Shown: piece after piece, positions 1 to 7,498 of the stretch | How the letters are laid out: each line of letters begins with the position of its first letter | Position numbering within the stretch: the first letter of the stretch is position 1 | Source: Bifidobacteriaceae bacterium | Lineage (GTDB): Bacteria; Actinomycetota; Actinomycetes; Actinomycetales; WQXJ01 | Length of the DNA stretch: 7,498 bases | Assembly (NCBI GenBank): GCA_031258055.1 | Contig: JAIRNM010000109.1 | Span: forward strand, 1 to 7,498 | Direction of reading: 5' to 3' | Notes under the pieces: model-generated | What the model saw: only the letters and a program-made list of their open reading frames with translations | Databases searched by the model: none | What the model was told of the DNA's origin: nothing | Program-made: the position numbers and the translations under genes

Positions 1-2797
1 GGATCGGGTCGCCAATGGAATGGCGGCGGAGGGCATGGAATCGCTCATCCCGGTGCTAGCCGACGGCCTCACGCCGGTCCTGAAGCTGGCGCCGCCGGGC
101 GCGTTGATGGTCTTCTGGGACCCGGAAAGGCTGCGGCGACGGGCTGAGGACCTCGCCTCGACTGCGGCCGAGTTCCTGGAGGCGGCCTGGGAAGCCGCCG
201 CCGTGGGCGCTAATTCACCGGTTGACCTGGCCAAAGGCTCGTTCTTGACGCTCAGTCAGCTCCACGATGAGGCGACCAGCGTCGGCTGCGGCTGGTGGAA
301 TATCGCCAACTACGGCCTGCCCGCCGACGATTCGCCTGACGCTGAGGCGCCAGCTGTTATTTCGCTCGGCGCGCGCGAACTCGACAACTATCACGGCCAG
401 GTCTCGGCCGCGATCAAGCAATTGAAAGACTGGACCAAGACCGGCTGGCGCGTGGTTTTGTCCACCGAAGGGGCAGGTCCAGCCAAACGTTTGGCGGAAC
501 GCCTGGGGGCTGAAAGAGTCCCGGCCCGGTTCATCGCCGATCTCAGCGAAAACACTGTCGAAGCCGGGATTGTGCTGGTCACAACCGCCTTAGGAGTTGG
601 CTTCCAAGTCCCGCAGCTGAAGCTGGCGGTGGTCAGCCAGAAGGACTTGACGGGCCGGTCGGGGGCATCGACCAGGGATATGCGGCGAATGCCGTCACGG
701 CGCAAAGCCGGTGTGGACCCGCTGCAATTGAAAAAGGGCGACCTTGTAGTCCATGAGCAGCATGGTGTGGGACGGTTCGTCGAGTTGATCAACCGCACCA
801 TCGGCGTGGGCGAGAACGCCTCCACCCGTGAGTATCTGCTGATCGAATACGCCCCCTCCAAACGCGGTCAACCAGGCGACCGGCTCTATGTGCCGACCGA
901 CGCCCTGGATCAAGTGACCCGATACGTGGGCGGGGAGAGCCCGGCCCTGAACAAACTGGGCGGAGCGGAATGGGCCAAGACGAAGTCCCGCGCCCGTAAG
1001 GCGGTCAGCGAAATCGCCGACGAATTGATCCGGCTGTACGCCGCCCGCATGGCGACCAAAGGATTCGCTTTCTCCAAGGACACACCCTGGCAGCGTGAAC
1101 TGGAAGACGCTTTCGCGTACGTCGAGACGCCGGACCAACTAACCACCATTGACGAAGTCAAGGGCGACATGGAGCAAACCCCACCCATGGACCGCCTGAT
1201 CTGCGGCGATGTCGGTTACGGCAAGACCGAGATCGCGGTGAGGGCCGCTTTCAAAGCCGTTCAGGATGGCAAGCAGGTGGCCATGCTAGCGCCCACCACA
1301 CTGCTGGTGCGCCAACACATGGAGACCTTCACCGACCGTTACGCACCGTTCCCGGTCGAGGTCAGAGCGCTGTCGCGTTTCCAGAAGCCGAAAGAGGCCA
1401 AAGCTACCAAGGAGGACTTGGCGGGCGGCAAAGTTGACGTAGTGATCGGCACGCATTCCCTGATCACCGGCGACATCCGGTTCAAGGATTTGGGGCTGGT
1501 CATAGTGGACGAGGAACAACGTTTCGGCGTTGAGCACAAGGAAACCCTGAAAGCCCAACGCCCTGAGGTCGACGTCCTGTCAATGTCAGCCACGCCCATT
1601 CCCAGAACCATGGAGATGGCGGTCAGCGGTATTCGGCAAATGTCTACTCTGACCACGCCACCAGAAGAACGCCATCCGGTCTTGACTTACGTTGGGCCTA
1701 GGACACCCGGCCAGATCGCGGCTGCGGTAAGACGTGAACTGCTGCGCGAAGGCCAAGTCTTCTACGTCCACAACCGGGTTCAGTCAATCAACCGAGTGGC
1801 CGCGGGCCTGGCGGAACTGATCCCCGAAGCCAGGATCGCCACAGCCCACGGGCAGATGCGGGAGAGCCAACTCGAGAAAGTCATGGTCGACTTCTGGGAG
1901 AAGCAGTACGACATCCTGGTCTGCACAACCATCATTGAGACCGGATTGGATATCGCCAACGCCAACACCCTGATTGTGGACAGCGCCGACAAATTCGGTC
2001 TGGCCCAACTTCATCAACTACGCGGGCGGGTCGGCCGCGGTAAAGAGCGGGCCTACGCCTACTTCTTCTACGAGGCGGGCAAGACCCTGACTGAAACCGC
2101 CCATGACCGCCTGTCCACCATCGCTTCCCAGTCGGAGCTGGGAGCAGGGATGCGGGTAGCGCTGAAAGATCTAGAGATCAGAGGGGCCGGCAACCTGTTG
2201 GGCGGCGAACAGTCCGGCCATATCGCTGGTGTCGGGTTCGACCTCTACCTCCGGATGATCGCCGAAGCGGTCGCCACCGCTAAAGGCGAGCCAGACCAGA
2301 CCCCGGCCGAAGTCCAGATCGAGTTGCCTGTCAACGCCCACATTCCCGATAGCTACGTGGACGGCGACCGGCTGCGGCTGGAGGCTTACGCGAAACTGGC
2401 GTCGGCGGCATCGGGCGAAGAATTGCGGGCTGTCGCTGACGAATTGAGCGACCGCTATGGCCCCATCCCCACCGAAGTAGACGCCCTCTTTGAGATAGCG
2501 AAACTGAGAATCCAGGCGCGCGCGGCCGGACTGGGTCAGATCGCCGCCCAGGGGCGCTTCATCCGCCTGGCCCCCTGCGCCCTGGCCGAATCGCAGCAAC
2601 TCTGGCTCCAGCGCATCGCCAAGGGCACCGTGATCAAACCGGCTACTCGGACGGTGCTGGTCCCAATCCCGCGCCAGGGTGCCCGCCTGGGGGACCCGGC
2701 GATGGCCGGAGTTGACCTGGTGCGCTGGCTGTCAGCCCTGATCGAAGACCTAGCCTCGCGCGTCCCGGTGGGCGTCGGCACCAGCCGGGCCGCGTAA
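1..2797 (+). CDS. mfd: Transcription-repair coupling factor Mfd, 5'-truncated by the window edge
   Basis: Mfd is a cytoplasmic DNA translocase that pushes or removes RNA polymerase stalled at lesions and recruits UvrA for nucleotide excision repair. The frame is open to base 2, and the codons before ATG 20 continue the family sequence, so the true start lies upstream. By comparison with mycobacterial Mfd, roughly 250-300 residues are missing. Counting from ATG 20 (925 residues visible): end of the UvrB-like and linker region 1-235; RNA-polymerase-interacting CarD-like domain from about 237 (GDLVVHEQHGVGRF at 240-253); Walker A GDVGYGKT 396-403; DEEQ box 497-500; SATPIPRT 523-530; motif VI QLRGRVGR 666-673; the TRG-region block LEIRGAGNLLG 718-728; C-terminal D7 domain from about 769 to the end. 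All helicase motifs are intact, and the C-terminus looks complete at TAA 2795-2797. It is the first visible gene of a same-strand cluster. Identity is very secure. Confidence 0.98.
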   Translation, partial: DRVANGMAAEGMESLIPVLADGLTPVLKLAPPGALMVFWDPERLRRRAEDLASTAAEFLEAAWEAAAVGANSPVDLAKGSFLTLSQLHDEATSVGCGWWNIANYGLPADDSPDAEAPAVISLGARELDNYHGQVSAAIKQLKDWTKTGWRVVLSTEGAGPAKRLAERLGAERVPARFIADLSENTVEAGIVLVTTALGVGFQVPQLKLAVVSQKDLTGRSGASTRDMRRMPSRRKAGVDPLQLKKGDLVVHEQHGVGRFVELINRTIGVGENASTREYLLIEYAPSKRGQPGDRLYVPTDALDQVTRYVGGESPALNKLGGAEWAKTKSRARKAVSEIADELIRLYAARMATKGFAFSKDTPWQRELEDAFAYVETPDQLTTIDEVKGDMEQTPPMDRLICGDVGYGKTEIAVRAAFKAVQDGKQVAMLAPTTLLVRQHMETFTDRYAPFPVEVRALSRFQKPKEAKATKEDLAGGKVDVVIGTHSLITGDIRFKDLGLVIVDEEQRFGVEHKETLKAQRPEVDVLSMSATPIPRTMEMAVSGIRQMSTLTTPPEERHPVLTYVGPRTPGQIAAAVRRELLREGQVFYVHNRVQSINRVAAGLAELIPEARIATAHGQMRESQLEKVMVDFWEKQYDILVCTTIIETGLDIANANTLIVDSADKFGLAQLHQLRGRVGRGKERAYAYFFYEAGKTLTETAHDRLSTIASQSELGAGMRVALKDLEIRGAGNLLGGEQSGHIAGVGFDLYLRMIAEAVATAKGEPDQTPAEVQIELPVNAHIPDSYVDGDRLRLEAYAKLASAASGEELRAVADELSDRYGPIPTEVDALFEIAKLRIQARAAGLGQIAAQGRFIRLAPCALAESQQLWLQRIAKGTVIKPATRTVLVPIPRQGARLGDPAMAGVDLVRWLSALIEDLASRVPVGVGTSRAA

Positions 2798-2840
2798 GAT
2801 GGGTGCGGAATCCTAACGCCCCAGCCGAATCGACACCCGA

Positions 2841-2848
2841 AGAAGGGA
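2841..2848 (+). promoter_or_regulatory. Ribosome binding site for the SurA-like lipoprotein
   Basis: The purine run AGAAGGGA ends 6 nt before GTG 2855. It supports this GTG as the start, because the signal peptide begins right after it. The rest of the 57-nt gap after mfd shows no convincing terminator or promoter. Confidence 0.7.
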
Positions 2849-2854
2849 ACCAAC

Positions 2855-3484
2855 GTGGCTTTGAAGCACTTGACCAGGCGCGGCCTTCTCCTGGCGGTGG
2901 GACTCGCCTTCCTGGCGCCGTCCCTGGTGGCCTGCGACGAGCCTAATACCGCCGCTTCGGTTGGCCCCACCGTATTCACGGAAGACCAGGTTATTGAGGA
3001 GACGCAAAGCTTGAACGCGCTGCTCGCGGTGCTTGAACCCGGTCTGCGGGCGGATACGCAGCTCGTCTTTCAGGTCATGCTGGCCGATGCCGTGGCCGCG
3101 GAAATCCTCGCCCAGTCCCAATACCCGGAAGTAGCAGCGTTCGCCGAACCGTTGACCGAGGAGGGACTAGCCGCGATCTTGGAGGACGAAGGCTTGCCAG
3201 CGGAGACATTCGAAGGAGTGTCTCCGCTCACGTGGATGCTCTACAAAGGCGGTCGCCAATATTATCTCTATCAAGCGGTCAGCGCTGGCTTGACCACGGA
3301 CGCCGAACTCGAAGCGGTGCTGTCCACGGTCAAAGTCAACCCGCGTTACGGCACCGCAGTGGCCGATTCCCTTGGCGACATAGGTCTGGTGCCCGTTGAA
3401 CGTCCGTGGTTGATCACCGAAGCCGAGTTGACCGCCGAAAGTGGGGAAACCTTGGAGGGCTTAGAGACGGACCCGGCCGAGTGA
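2855..3484 (+). CDS. SurA N-terminal-like exported lipoprotein, no parvulin domain
   Basis: This is a 209-residue predicted lipoprotein with a GTG start. The N-terminus has TRRGLLL at 7-13, a hydrophobic core at about 11-22, and a lipobox LVAC with the lipidated cysteine at residue 27, so the mature protein should be anchored on the outer face of the membrane. The paired arginines in T-R-R-x-L-L fit a Tat-type signal but do not prove one. After the cysteine comes a short strand and helix (about 35-55) like the SurA N-terminal chaperone fold, then a mostly helical acidic body. The block VNPRYG at 161-166 followed by PWL near 185 is typical of the SurA-like lipoproteins found next to mazG in actinobacteria. 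No peptidyl-prolyl isomerase domain is visible, so a folding role is family inference only. The final 20 residues are Glu-rich. The TGA stop lies inside the mazG GTG start, which suggests coupling. The gene is secure; the function is moderately so. Confidence 0.8.
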   Translation: MALKHLTRRGLLLAVGLAFLAPSLVACDEPNTAASVGPTVFTEDQVIEETQSLNALLAVLEPGLRADTQLVFQVMLADAVAAEILAQSQYPEVAAFAEPLTEEGLAAILEDEGLPAETFEGVSPLTWMLYKGGRQYYLYQAVSAGLTTDAELEAVLSTVKVNPRYGTAVADSLGDIGLVPVERPWLITEAELTAESGETLEGLETDPAE

Positions 3485-4299
3485 GCGCCGCGGGCCAAGG
3501 CGTCGCCTACCTGGTGGACACCATGTCGCGGCTCCGCGCACCCGGCGGCTGCCCCTGGGACGCCCAGCAAACCCATGGTTCCCTGGTCCAGTACCTGCTT
3601 GAAGAAAGCTACGAGGCGGCCGAAGCGATTGAGGATGGCGACCGCCAAGACCTGCGCGAAGAGTTGGGCGATGTGCTGCTCCAGGTAGTTTTCCATTCCT
3701 CGATCGCGGCCGAGCATCCCGATGATCCCTTCGACTTAGACGACCTGGCCAGCGGCGCGGCGGACAAACTGGTCCGCCGCCATCCCCACGTTTTCGCCTC
3801 TGACCAGTCAGAACGCGTTTCCGCCGAGGAGTCCTACAAGCGCTGGGATCAAATCAAAGCGGATGAAAAGTCGCGCCGCTCCGTTCTGGACGGCATTCCG
3901 GTGGCCCAGTCGCCGCTCGCCCGCGCCCAGAAGGTCTTCGGCCGCGCTCGCCGCGCCGGTTTGCGGCTGTCTGACTTCGCCTTGGACGATGCCGCCGCCG
4001 CCGGTAGCAGGGCGGCTTCTGAGTCTGCCGCACGGGCGGCTTCTGGGGCCGCGCCCGGACCAGCTTCTGGGGTGGCTTCTGGACCGATCGGCGCGGGCCG
4101 AGTAGCGGTTGACTCGGAGTTGGTGACTGCATCGGATACTGTTTCTGACCTGGGGGAGCGTTTAGCGGCGCTGGCAGCGGAAGCGGATGCGCTGGGATTG
4201 GACGCGGAGAAAGAACTACGGGCCGCGACTCGCCGAGTCGAGGCGCGGATCAGACAAATCGAGCAGCTAAGCGAGCAATCGCAGGGAGGAGTGGCCTGA
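3481..4299 (+). CDS. mazG: MazG nucleoside triphosphate pyrophosphohydrolase
   Basis: MazG hydrolyses NTPs or dNTPs to the monophosphate and pyrophosphate in the cytoplasm, clearing abnormal nucleotides. Started at GTG 3481 the protein has 272 residues. The family opening [10 protein letters not shown] is at 18-27. The metal-binding helices are complete: EESYE at 41-45 and EELGD at 60-64 (the EExxE and ExxD pattern). The conserved WDQIKADEK block lies at about 122-130 and the DGIP turn follows. A low-complexity Ala/Ser/Gly/Pro linker (about 171-210) then separates it from a C-terminal helical part, DLGERLAAL to the end, which resembles the usual actinobacterial MazG tail. GTG 3481 is preferred over the in-frame GTG 3406 because it sits just ahead of the conserved start and overlaps the upstream stop as GTGA. 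ATG 3523 would cut into the family start. No strong ribosome site precedes it, consistent with translational coupling to the lipoprotein gene. Confidence 0.92.
   Translation: MSAAGQGVAYLVDTMSRLRAPGGCPWDAQQTHGSLVQYLLEESYEAAEAIEDGDRQDLREELGDVLLQVVFHSSIAAEHPDDPFDLDDLASGAADKLVRRHPHVFASDQSERVSAEESYKRWDQIKADEKSRRSVLDGIPVAQSPLARAQKVFGRARRAGLRLSDFALDDAAAAGSRAASESAARAASGAAPGPASGVASGPIGAGRVAVDSELVTASDTVSDLGERLAALAAEADALGLDAEKELRAATRRVEARIRQIEQLSEQSQGGVA
3991..4098 (+). repeat. Degenerate 12/24-bp periodic repeat inside mazG
   Basis: The heptamer GCTTCTG occurs at 4015, 4039, 4063 and 4075, with spacings of 24, 24 and 12 bases. The longer match GGGCGGCTTCT is exact at 4010-4020 and 4034-4044, and GCTTCTGGGG is exact at 4039-4048 and 4063-4072. 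The period is a multiple of three, so the frame is kept, and each copy encodes Ala-Ser-(Glu/Gly) followed by Ala/Gly/Pro-rich residues. A GCC run (3991-4002) precedes it. This looks like in-frame expansion of a flexible linker by slippage or unequal crossing over. Confidence 0.75.
4283..4290 (+). promoter_or_regulatory. Ribosome binding site for pntA, inside the mazG 3' end
   Basis: AGGGAGGA, a strong anti-Shine-Dalgarno match, ends 8 nt before ATG 4299. It lies within the last codons of mazG, so pntA translation starts where mazG translation ends (TGATG, one shared base). It fixes the pntA start. Confidence 0.85.
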
Positions 4300-5846
4300 T
4301 GCTAATTGGTGTGCCTAAGGAGTCTGCGGTAGGCGAGAGACGGGTTTCGGCTTCGCCTGGGTCGGTGGCGCAGTTGATAAAGCTGGGGTTCTCCGTAGTG
4401 GTTGAGGCGGGGGCGGGTGATGCCGCCTCGTTCCCGGATGAGCAGTATGTTGAGGCTGGCGCTGAGATTGGCTCAGCTAAGCAGGTGTGGGGCGCGGATA
4501 TCGTGACGAAGATCGATCCGCCGTCTGACGTGGAGGTGTCGTTGCTGCGGCGCGGGGCGGTGTTGATTAGTCAGGTGGCGGCGCCGCGTTCACCAGATAG
4601 GTTGGAGTCGTTAGCGGCGGCGGGGTTGACGGTGTTGGCGATGGATTCGGTGCCGCGTATTTCCAGGGCGCAGGCGTTGGATGTGATCTCCTCGATGGCG
4701 AATATCGCTGGCTATAGGGCGGTGGTTGAGGCCGCTAACGTGTTCGGTTCGTTCTTTACCGGTCAGGTGACGGCGGCTGGGAAAGTACCACCGGCGAAGG
4801 TATTCGTGTCTGGTGCGGGTGTGGCTGGTTTAGCGGCGATTGGTGCGGCTCGGGCGTTGGGGGCGGTTGTTCGGGCGACCGATATTAGGGCGGATGTGGC
4901 TGAACAGGTTGAGTCGATGGGCGCCGAGTTCGTGGCAGTAGAGGCTGAGGCGCAAAAGTCGACTGACGGGTACGCGAAGGAAGCGTCTGAAGATTATGCC
5001 GCCGCGGCGGCGCGAATGTATGCCGAGCAGGTGAAGGATTGCGACATCGTAGTCACGACGGCGTTGATTCCCGGTCGTCCCGCACCTCGGTTGTTGACCG
5101 AGGAGATGGTCGCGTCAATGAAGCCGGGTTCGGTGATTGTGGATATGGCGGCTGGCAGCGGCGGCAATGTGGCCGGTTCGGTGGCTGGTGAACTGACGGT
5201 GACTTCTAACGGTGTGAAGATCATTGGTTACACGGACTTGGCGGGACGGATGCCAACCCAGGCGTCCCGGTTGTACGCGCAAAACATCGTGAACTTCTTG
5301 AAGCTGGTGACCCCTGAGAAGGATGGGGTTTTGGTGTTGGATCAAGATGATGTGGTGGTGCGTGGGATGACGGTTGTCTTAGAGGGTGAGGTGACGTGGC
5401 CGCCACCGCCGGTCGCTGTCTCAGCCGCGCCTGCCGCTTCCGCGCCGGTCCCAGCCGCGGAACCGGTGGTGAAGAAGAAACGTGATCCTCGGTTGACCTG
5501 GACGGTGTTAGGGGTCTGCGGGTTGGCGTTGTTGGGGTTGTTCTGGGTCTCGCCGGAAGGGTTGTTAGGGCATTTCATGGTGTTCATGTTGGCGGTCGTG
5601 GTCGGCTATTACGTGATCGGGAACGTGAATCATTCGCTGCACACCCCGTTGATGAGTGTCACGAACGCGATCTCAGGGATTATTGTGGTCGGTTCACTGG
5701 TCGGGTTGTCCCAGTCACAACATGACGGGTCCACGAACATGGCGATCTTGATCTTGTCGTTGGCGGGTATTTTATTGGCGTCGATTAACGTGTTTGGCGG
5801 ATTCACGGTAACTCAACGCATGTTGAAGATGTTCCAGAAAGGCTGA
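4299..5846 (+). CDS. pntA: NAD(P) transhydrogenase subunit alpha
   Basis: This is the alpha subunit of the proton-translocating transhydrogenase, which passes hydride from NADH to NADP+ driven by proton entry. At 515 residues it has the single-chain architecture of Escherichia coli PntA (510 residues), not the split PntAA/PntAB form. Domain I: N-terminal lobe from MLIGVPKES, with the catalytic-loop residues R120, Q125, D128 and S131 (equivalent to Arg127, Gln132, Asp135 and Ser138 of the Rhodospirillum rubrum enzyme); NAD-binding GAGVAG at 172-177 with acidic D195 at the end of the next strand, as expected for NAD(H). After W367 a Pro/Ala linker runs to KKKRDPR at 392-398. Domain II follows with four membrane segments at about 400-418, 424-443, 452-471 and 481-502, and the family-typical end [13 protein letters not shown]. 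The start is fixed by an 8-base ribosome site and the overlap with mazG. The coding strand is unusually G/T-rich, with Leu mostly TTG, unlike mfd, where CTG is common. Confidence 0.98.
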   Translation: MLIGVPKESAVGERRVSASPGSVAQLIKLGFSVVVEAGAGDAASFPDEQYVEAGAEIGSAKQVWGADIVTKIDPPSDVEVSLLRRGAVLISQVAAPRSPDRLESLAAAGLTVLAMDSVPRISRAQALDVISSMANIAGYRAVVEAANVFGSFFTGQVTAAGKVPPAKVFVSGAGVAGLAAIGAARALGAVVRATDIRADVAEQVESMGAEFVAVEAEAQKSTDGYAKEASEDYAAAAARMYAEQVKDCDIVVTTALIPGRPAPRLLTEEMVASMKPGSVIVDMAAGSGGNVAGSVAGELTVTSNGVKIIGYTDLAGRMPTQASRLYAQNIVNFLKLVTPEKDGVLVLDQDDVVVRGMTVVLEGEVTWPPPPVAVSAAPAASAPVPAAEPVVKKKRDPRLTWTVLGVCGLALLGLFWVSPEGLLGHFMVFMLAVVVGYYVIGNVNHSLHTPLMSVTNAISGIIVVGSLVGLSQSQHDGSTNMAILILSLAGILLASINVFGGFTVTQRMLKMFQKG

Positions 5847-5852
5847 AAGGAA
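5846..5852 (+). promoter_or_regulatory. Ribosome binding site for pntB
   Basis: AAAGGAA, ending 8 nt before ATG 5861, overlaps the last base of the pntA stop. With only 14 nt between the genes, no separate promoter or terminator fits, so pntA and pntB should share a transcript. Confidence 0.75.
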
Positions 5853-5860
5853 CCCCAGTC

Positions 5861-7303
5861 ATGTCTATTTCACTGCAACAAGGCGCGTTCATCTTGGCGG
5901 GACTACTGTTCATTCTCGCTTTGGCTGGGTTATCGAAACACGAATCATCGAAACGCGGGAACATCCTCGGCTCGGTTGGTATGGGTGTCGCCCTGATCGT
6001 CACAGTGTTAGCCACCCAGTTAGGGGTGAAGTCTGATGGTGTGGAGGTCAGCGCGCCGTTACCAGCTTGGGGTGTCGCGGCGATCCTGGTCCCGATGGGG
6101 TTGGGTGCGGTCATCGGTGTGGTCCGGGCGCTCAGGGTAGAGATGACCGGCATGCCGGAACTGATCGCCCTGTTCCACTCCTTTGTGGGGTTAGCGGCTG
6201 TGGTAGTCGGTTGGGTGTCCTATCTTGAAGGCCAACCCGAAACCGGTGCCGGATTGCATTACGGAGAGCTGTTCATCGGGGTGTTCATCGGTGCGGTGAC
6301 GTTCACCGGCTCAATCATCGCCTACCTGAAACTGAGCGCGAAAATGAAGTCCGCGCCGCTCGCGCTCCCCCACCACAACATTTTGAACCTCGGCGCGATC
6401 ATTGTGTTCATCGCCTTAACTGTCTGGTTCGTGGTCCTGCCCGAAGATCAACACATCGGTGAAGGCGCGACCGGGCTGGTCTTGTTGACAGTCATGACAG
6501 TGGTCGCTTTACTGCTCGGGTTGCATCTGGTCGCCGCGATTGGTGGTGGCGACATGCCAGTCGTGGTGTCCATGTTGAACTCCTATTCCGGGTGGGCGGC
6601 CGCCGCCGCTGGGTTCACACTCAACAACGACCTGTTGATCATCACCGGCGCGTTGGTTGGTTCTAGCGGCGCGTATCTGTCATACATCATGTGTAAAGCC
6701 ATGAACCGGTCTTTCATTTCCGTGATCATGGGTGGGTTCGGCTCGGATGGGCAAGTCGTTGGCGAAACCAAAGACTACGGGCAACACCGCGAAACCACCG
6801 CCCCCGAAGTAGCTGAACTATTGAAAGACGCCAAAGACGTCGTCATCGCCCCCGGGTATGGGATGGCGGTCGCTCAAGCCCAAGGCGCCGTCGCTGACCT
6901 GACCGCGAAACTCCGCGCCCGGAACATCAACGTCCGGTTCGCCATCCACCCCGTCGCCGGACGCCTACCCGGCCACATGAACGTCCTGTTAGCCGAAGCG
7001 AAAGTACCCTACGACATTGTTTACGAAATGGACGAAATCAACGACGACTTCCCCGACGTAGACGTCGTGTTAGTGATCGGCGCGAACGACACAGTCAACC
7101 CCGCCGCCCTAGACGACCCTTCGTCTCCGATCGCGGGTATGCCAGTCCTCCACGTTTGGGAAGCCGGCCAAGTCATCATCTTCAAACGATCCATGGCCAC
7201 CGGCTACGCCGGCGTCCAAAACCCGTTATTCTTCAACCAAAACTCAGCCATGCTCTTCGGAGACGCCAAAGACCGAGTCCAAGACATAATCCAAAACCTC
7301 TAA
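5861..7303 (+). CDS. pntB: NAD(P) transhydrogenase subunit beta
   Basis: The beta subunit supplies most of the membrane proton channel (domain II) and the NADP(H)-binding domain III. It has 480 residues against 462 in E. coli. The N-terminal two thirds contain about nine hydrophobic segments. Proton-path residues match the E. coli enzyme: H106 in [10 protein letters not shown] (E. coli His91), D231 in GGGDMPVVV (Asp213) and N240 in SMLNSYSGW (Asn222). Domain III begins near residue 300 and carries [10 protein letters not shown] at 332-341, [12 protein letters not shown] at 363-374, [10 protein letters not shown] at 407-416 with D410 (Asp392), and [10 protein letters not shown] at 442-451 with K442 (Lys424). 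Every residue expected for catalysis and NADP(H) binding that I checked is present. The extra 15-18 residues lie mainly before H106. It pairs with pntA to give a complete enzyme. Coding-strand composition drifts along the gene, from near-balanced at the start to clearly C-rich in domain III. Confidence 0.98.
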   Translation: MSISLQQGAFILAGLLFILALAGLSKHESSKRGNILGSVGMGVALIVTVLATQLGVKSDGVEVSAPLPAWGVAAILVPMGLGAVIGVVRALRVEMTGMPELIALFHSFVGLAAVVVGWVSYLEGQPETGAGLHYGELFIGVFIGAVTFTGSIIAYLKLSAKMKSAPLALPHHNILNLGAIIVFIALTVWFVVLPEDQHIGEGATGLVLLTVMTVVALLLGLHLVAAIGGGDMPVVVSMLNSYSGWAAAAAGFTLNNDLLIITGALVGSSGAYLSYIMCKAMNRSFISVIMGGFGSDGQVVGETKDYGQHRETTAPEVAELLKDAKDVVIAPGYGMAVAQAQGAVADLTAKLRARNINVRFAIHPVAGRLPGHMNVLLAEAKVPYDIVYEMDEINDDFPDVDVVLVIGANDTVNPAALDDPSSPIAGMPVLHVWEAGQVIIFKRSMATGYAGVQNPLFFNQNSAMLFGDAKDRVQDIIQNL

Positions 7304-7498
7304 CCAGACGTGCGTAACGCAAAGAACCGGCCCAGAGCCCCTCACTGATTGAAGTCAAGCACCCGCACCCGTCGGGATCAGGCGCGGAGCCGACAGGTGA
7401 GACTTGAGGTCTGCGAACAACCTACGGCCCGGACTTGGCGGTTGGTGCGTTTGCGGTAAGCGATCACCCCGCAGGGCCGTGCATCGGGAACCGCTGGT
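7304..7498. other. Stretch after pntB with no supportable gene
   Basis: Forward frames are broken by stops soon after the pntB stop. On the minus strand, two frames stay open from the window edge down to stops near 7355 and 7380, but neither gives a recognisable protein and their third-position GC is only about two thirds. There is a perfect 7-bp inverted repeat, ACGGCCC at 7424-7430 and GGGCCGT at 7474-7480, with a 43-nt spacer. TGCG-TAA-CGCA at 7311-7321 is a very short hairpin just after the pntB stop. Neither is followed by a T-run, so I do not call a terminator. The window end cuts off anything that begins further on. Confidence 0.4.

Noticed and set aside
20..22. ATG 20 as the true start of mfd
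   Set aside because: The frame is open to the window edge, the preceding codons fit the family, and the N-terminal UvrB-like domains would be absent. It is an internal methionine.
391..1656. Several minus-strand open frames opposite mfd
   Set aside because: They are antisense shadows of a strongly conserved Mfd coding frame, with no recognisable domains and no ribosome sites that stand out.
2795..2800. TAAGAT as a -10 box for a promoter ahead of the lipoprotein gene
   Set aside because: It matches the TAnnnT pattern, but the bases 16-19 nt upstream give no recognisable -35 element and the hexamer includes the mfd stop codon. It is not supportable from sequence alone.
3406..3480. Longer mazG start at GTG 3406, adding 25 residues
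   Set aside because: The extra residues are basic, resemble no MazG, and lie wholly inside the coding region of the upstream lipoprotein. GTG 3481 gives the normal family N-terminus and a GTGA overlap.
3863..4105. 80-codon + strand open frame overlapping mazG
   Set aside because: It is a shadow frame of GC-rich mazG, rich in Arg, Pro, Ser and Ala, with no family likeness. mazG itself carries all expected motifs there.
7311..7321. Hairpin TGCG-TAA-CGCA after pntB as a terminator
   Set aside because: The stem has four pairs and no T-run follows. It is too weak to call an intrinsic terminator.

Overview
The window reads as a stretch of an actinobacterial chromosome. It is GC-rich by eye. The order mfd, SurA-like lipoprotein, mazG is the known actinobacterial arrangement (in Mycobacterium tuberculosis mfd is followed directly by mazG, then lpqU and eno). 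The Mfd protein also resembles mycobacterial Mfd block by block in its RNA-polymerase-binding and helicase regions. I cannot name the genus.

Layout: five genes, all on the + strand, fill 1-7303 almost without gaps. (1) The 3' three quarters of mfd, the transcription-repair coupling factor, 1-2797, with its start outside the window. (2) After 57 nt, a 209-aa SurA-N-like lipoprotein, 2855-3484. (3) mazG, a nucleoside triphosphate pyrophosphohydrolase, best started at GTG 3481 so that it overlaps the lipoprotein stop by 4 nt. Its C-terminal half carries an Ala/Ser/Gly repeat linker. (4) pntA, 4299-5846, whose ATG shares one base with the mazG stop. (5) pntB, 5861-7303, 14 nt after pntA. The last 195 bases hold no gene I can support.

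Function: Mfd removes stalled RNA polymerase and recruits nucleotide excision repair, and MazG hydrolyses (often damaged or non-canonical) NTPs, so the front of the cluster is genome maintenance. PntA and PntB together form the complete proton-translocating NAD(P) transhydrogenase of the inner membrane, which makes NADPH from NADH using the proton gradient. The one-base overlap with mazG suggests the two functions are co-transcribed and translationally coupled.

No new enzyme or defence system is visible. The points worth a second look are: pntAB tied to a repair/housecleaning operon; a 12/24-bp periodic repeat inside mazG; and a sharp change of strand composition that begins at that repeat, runs through pntA as a G-rich coding strand, and reverses to C-rich in the second half of pntB.
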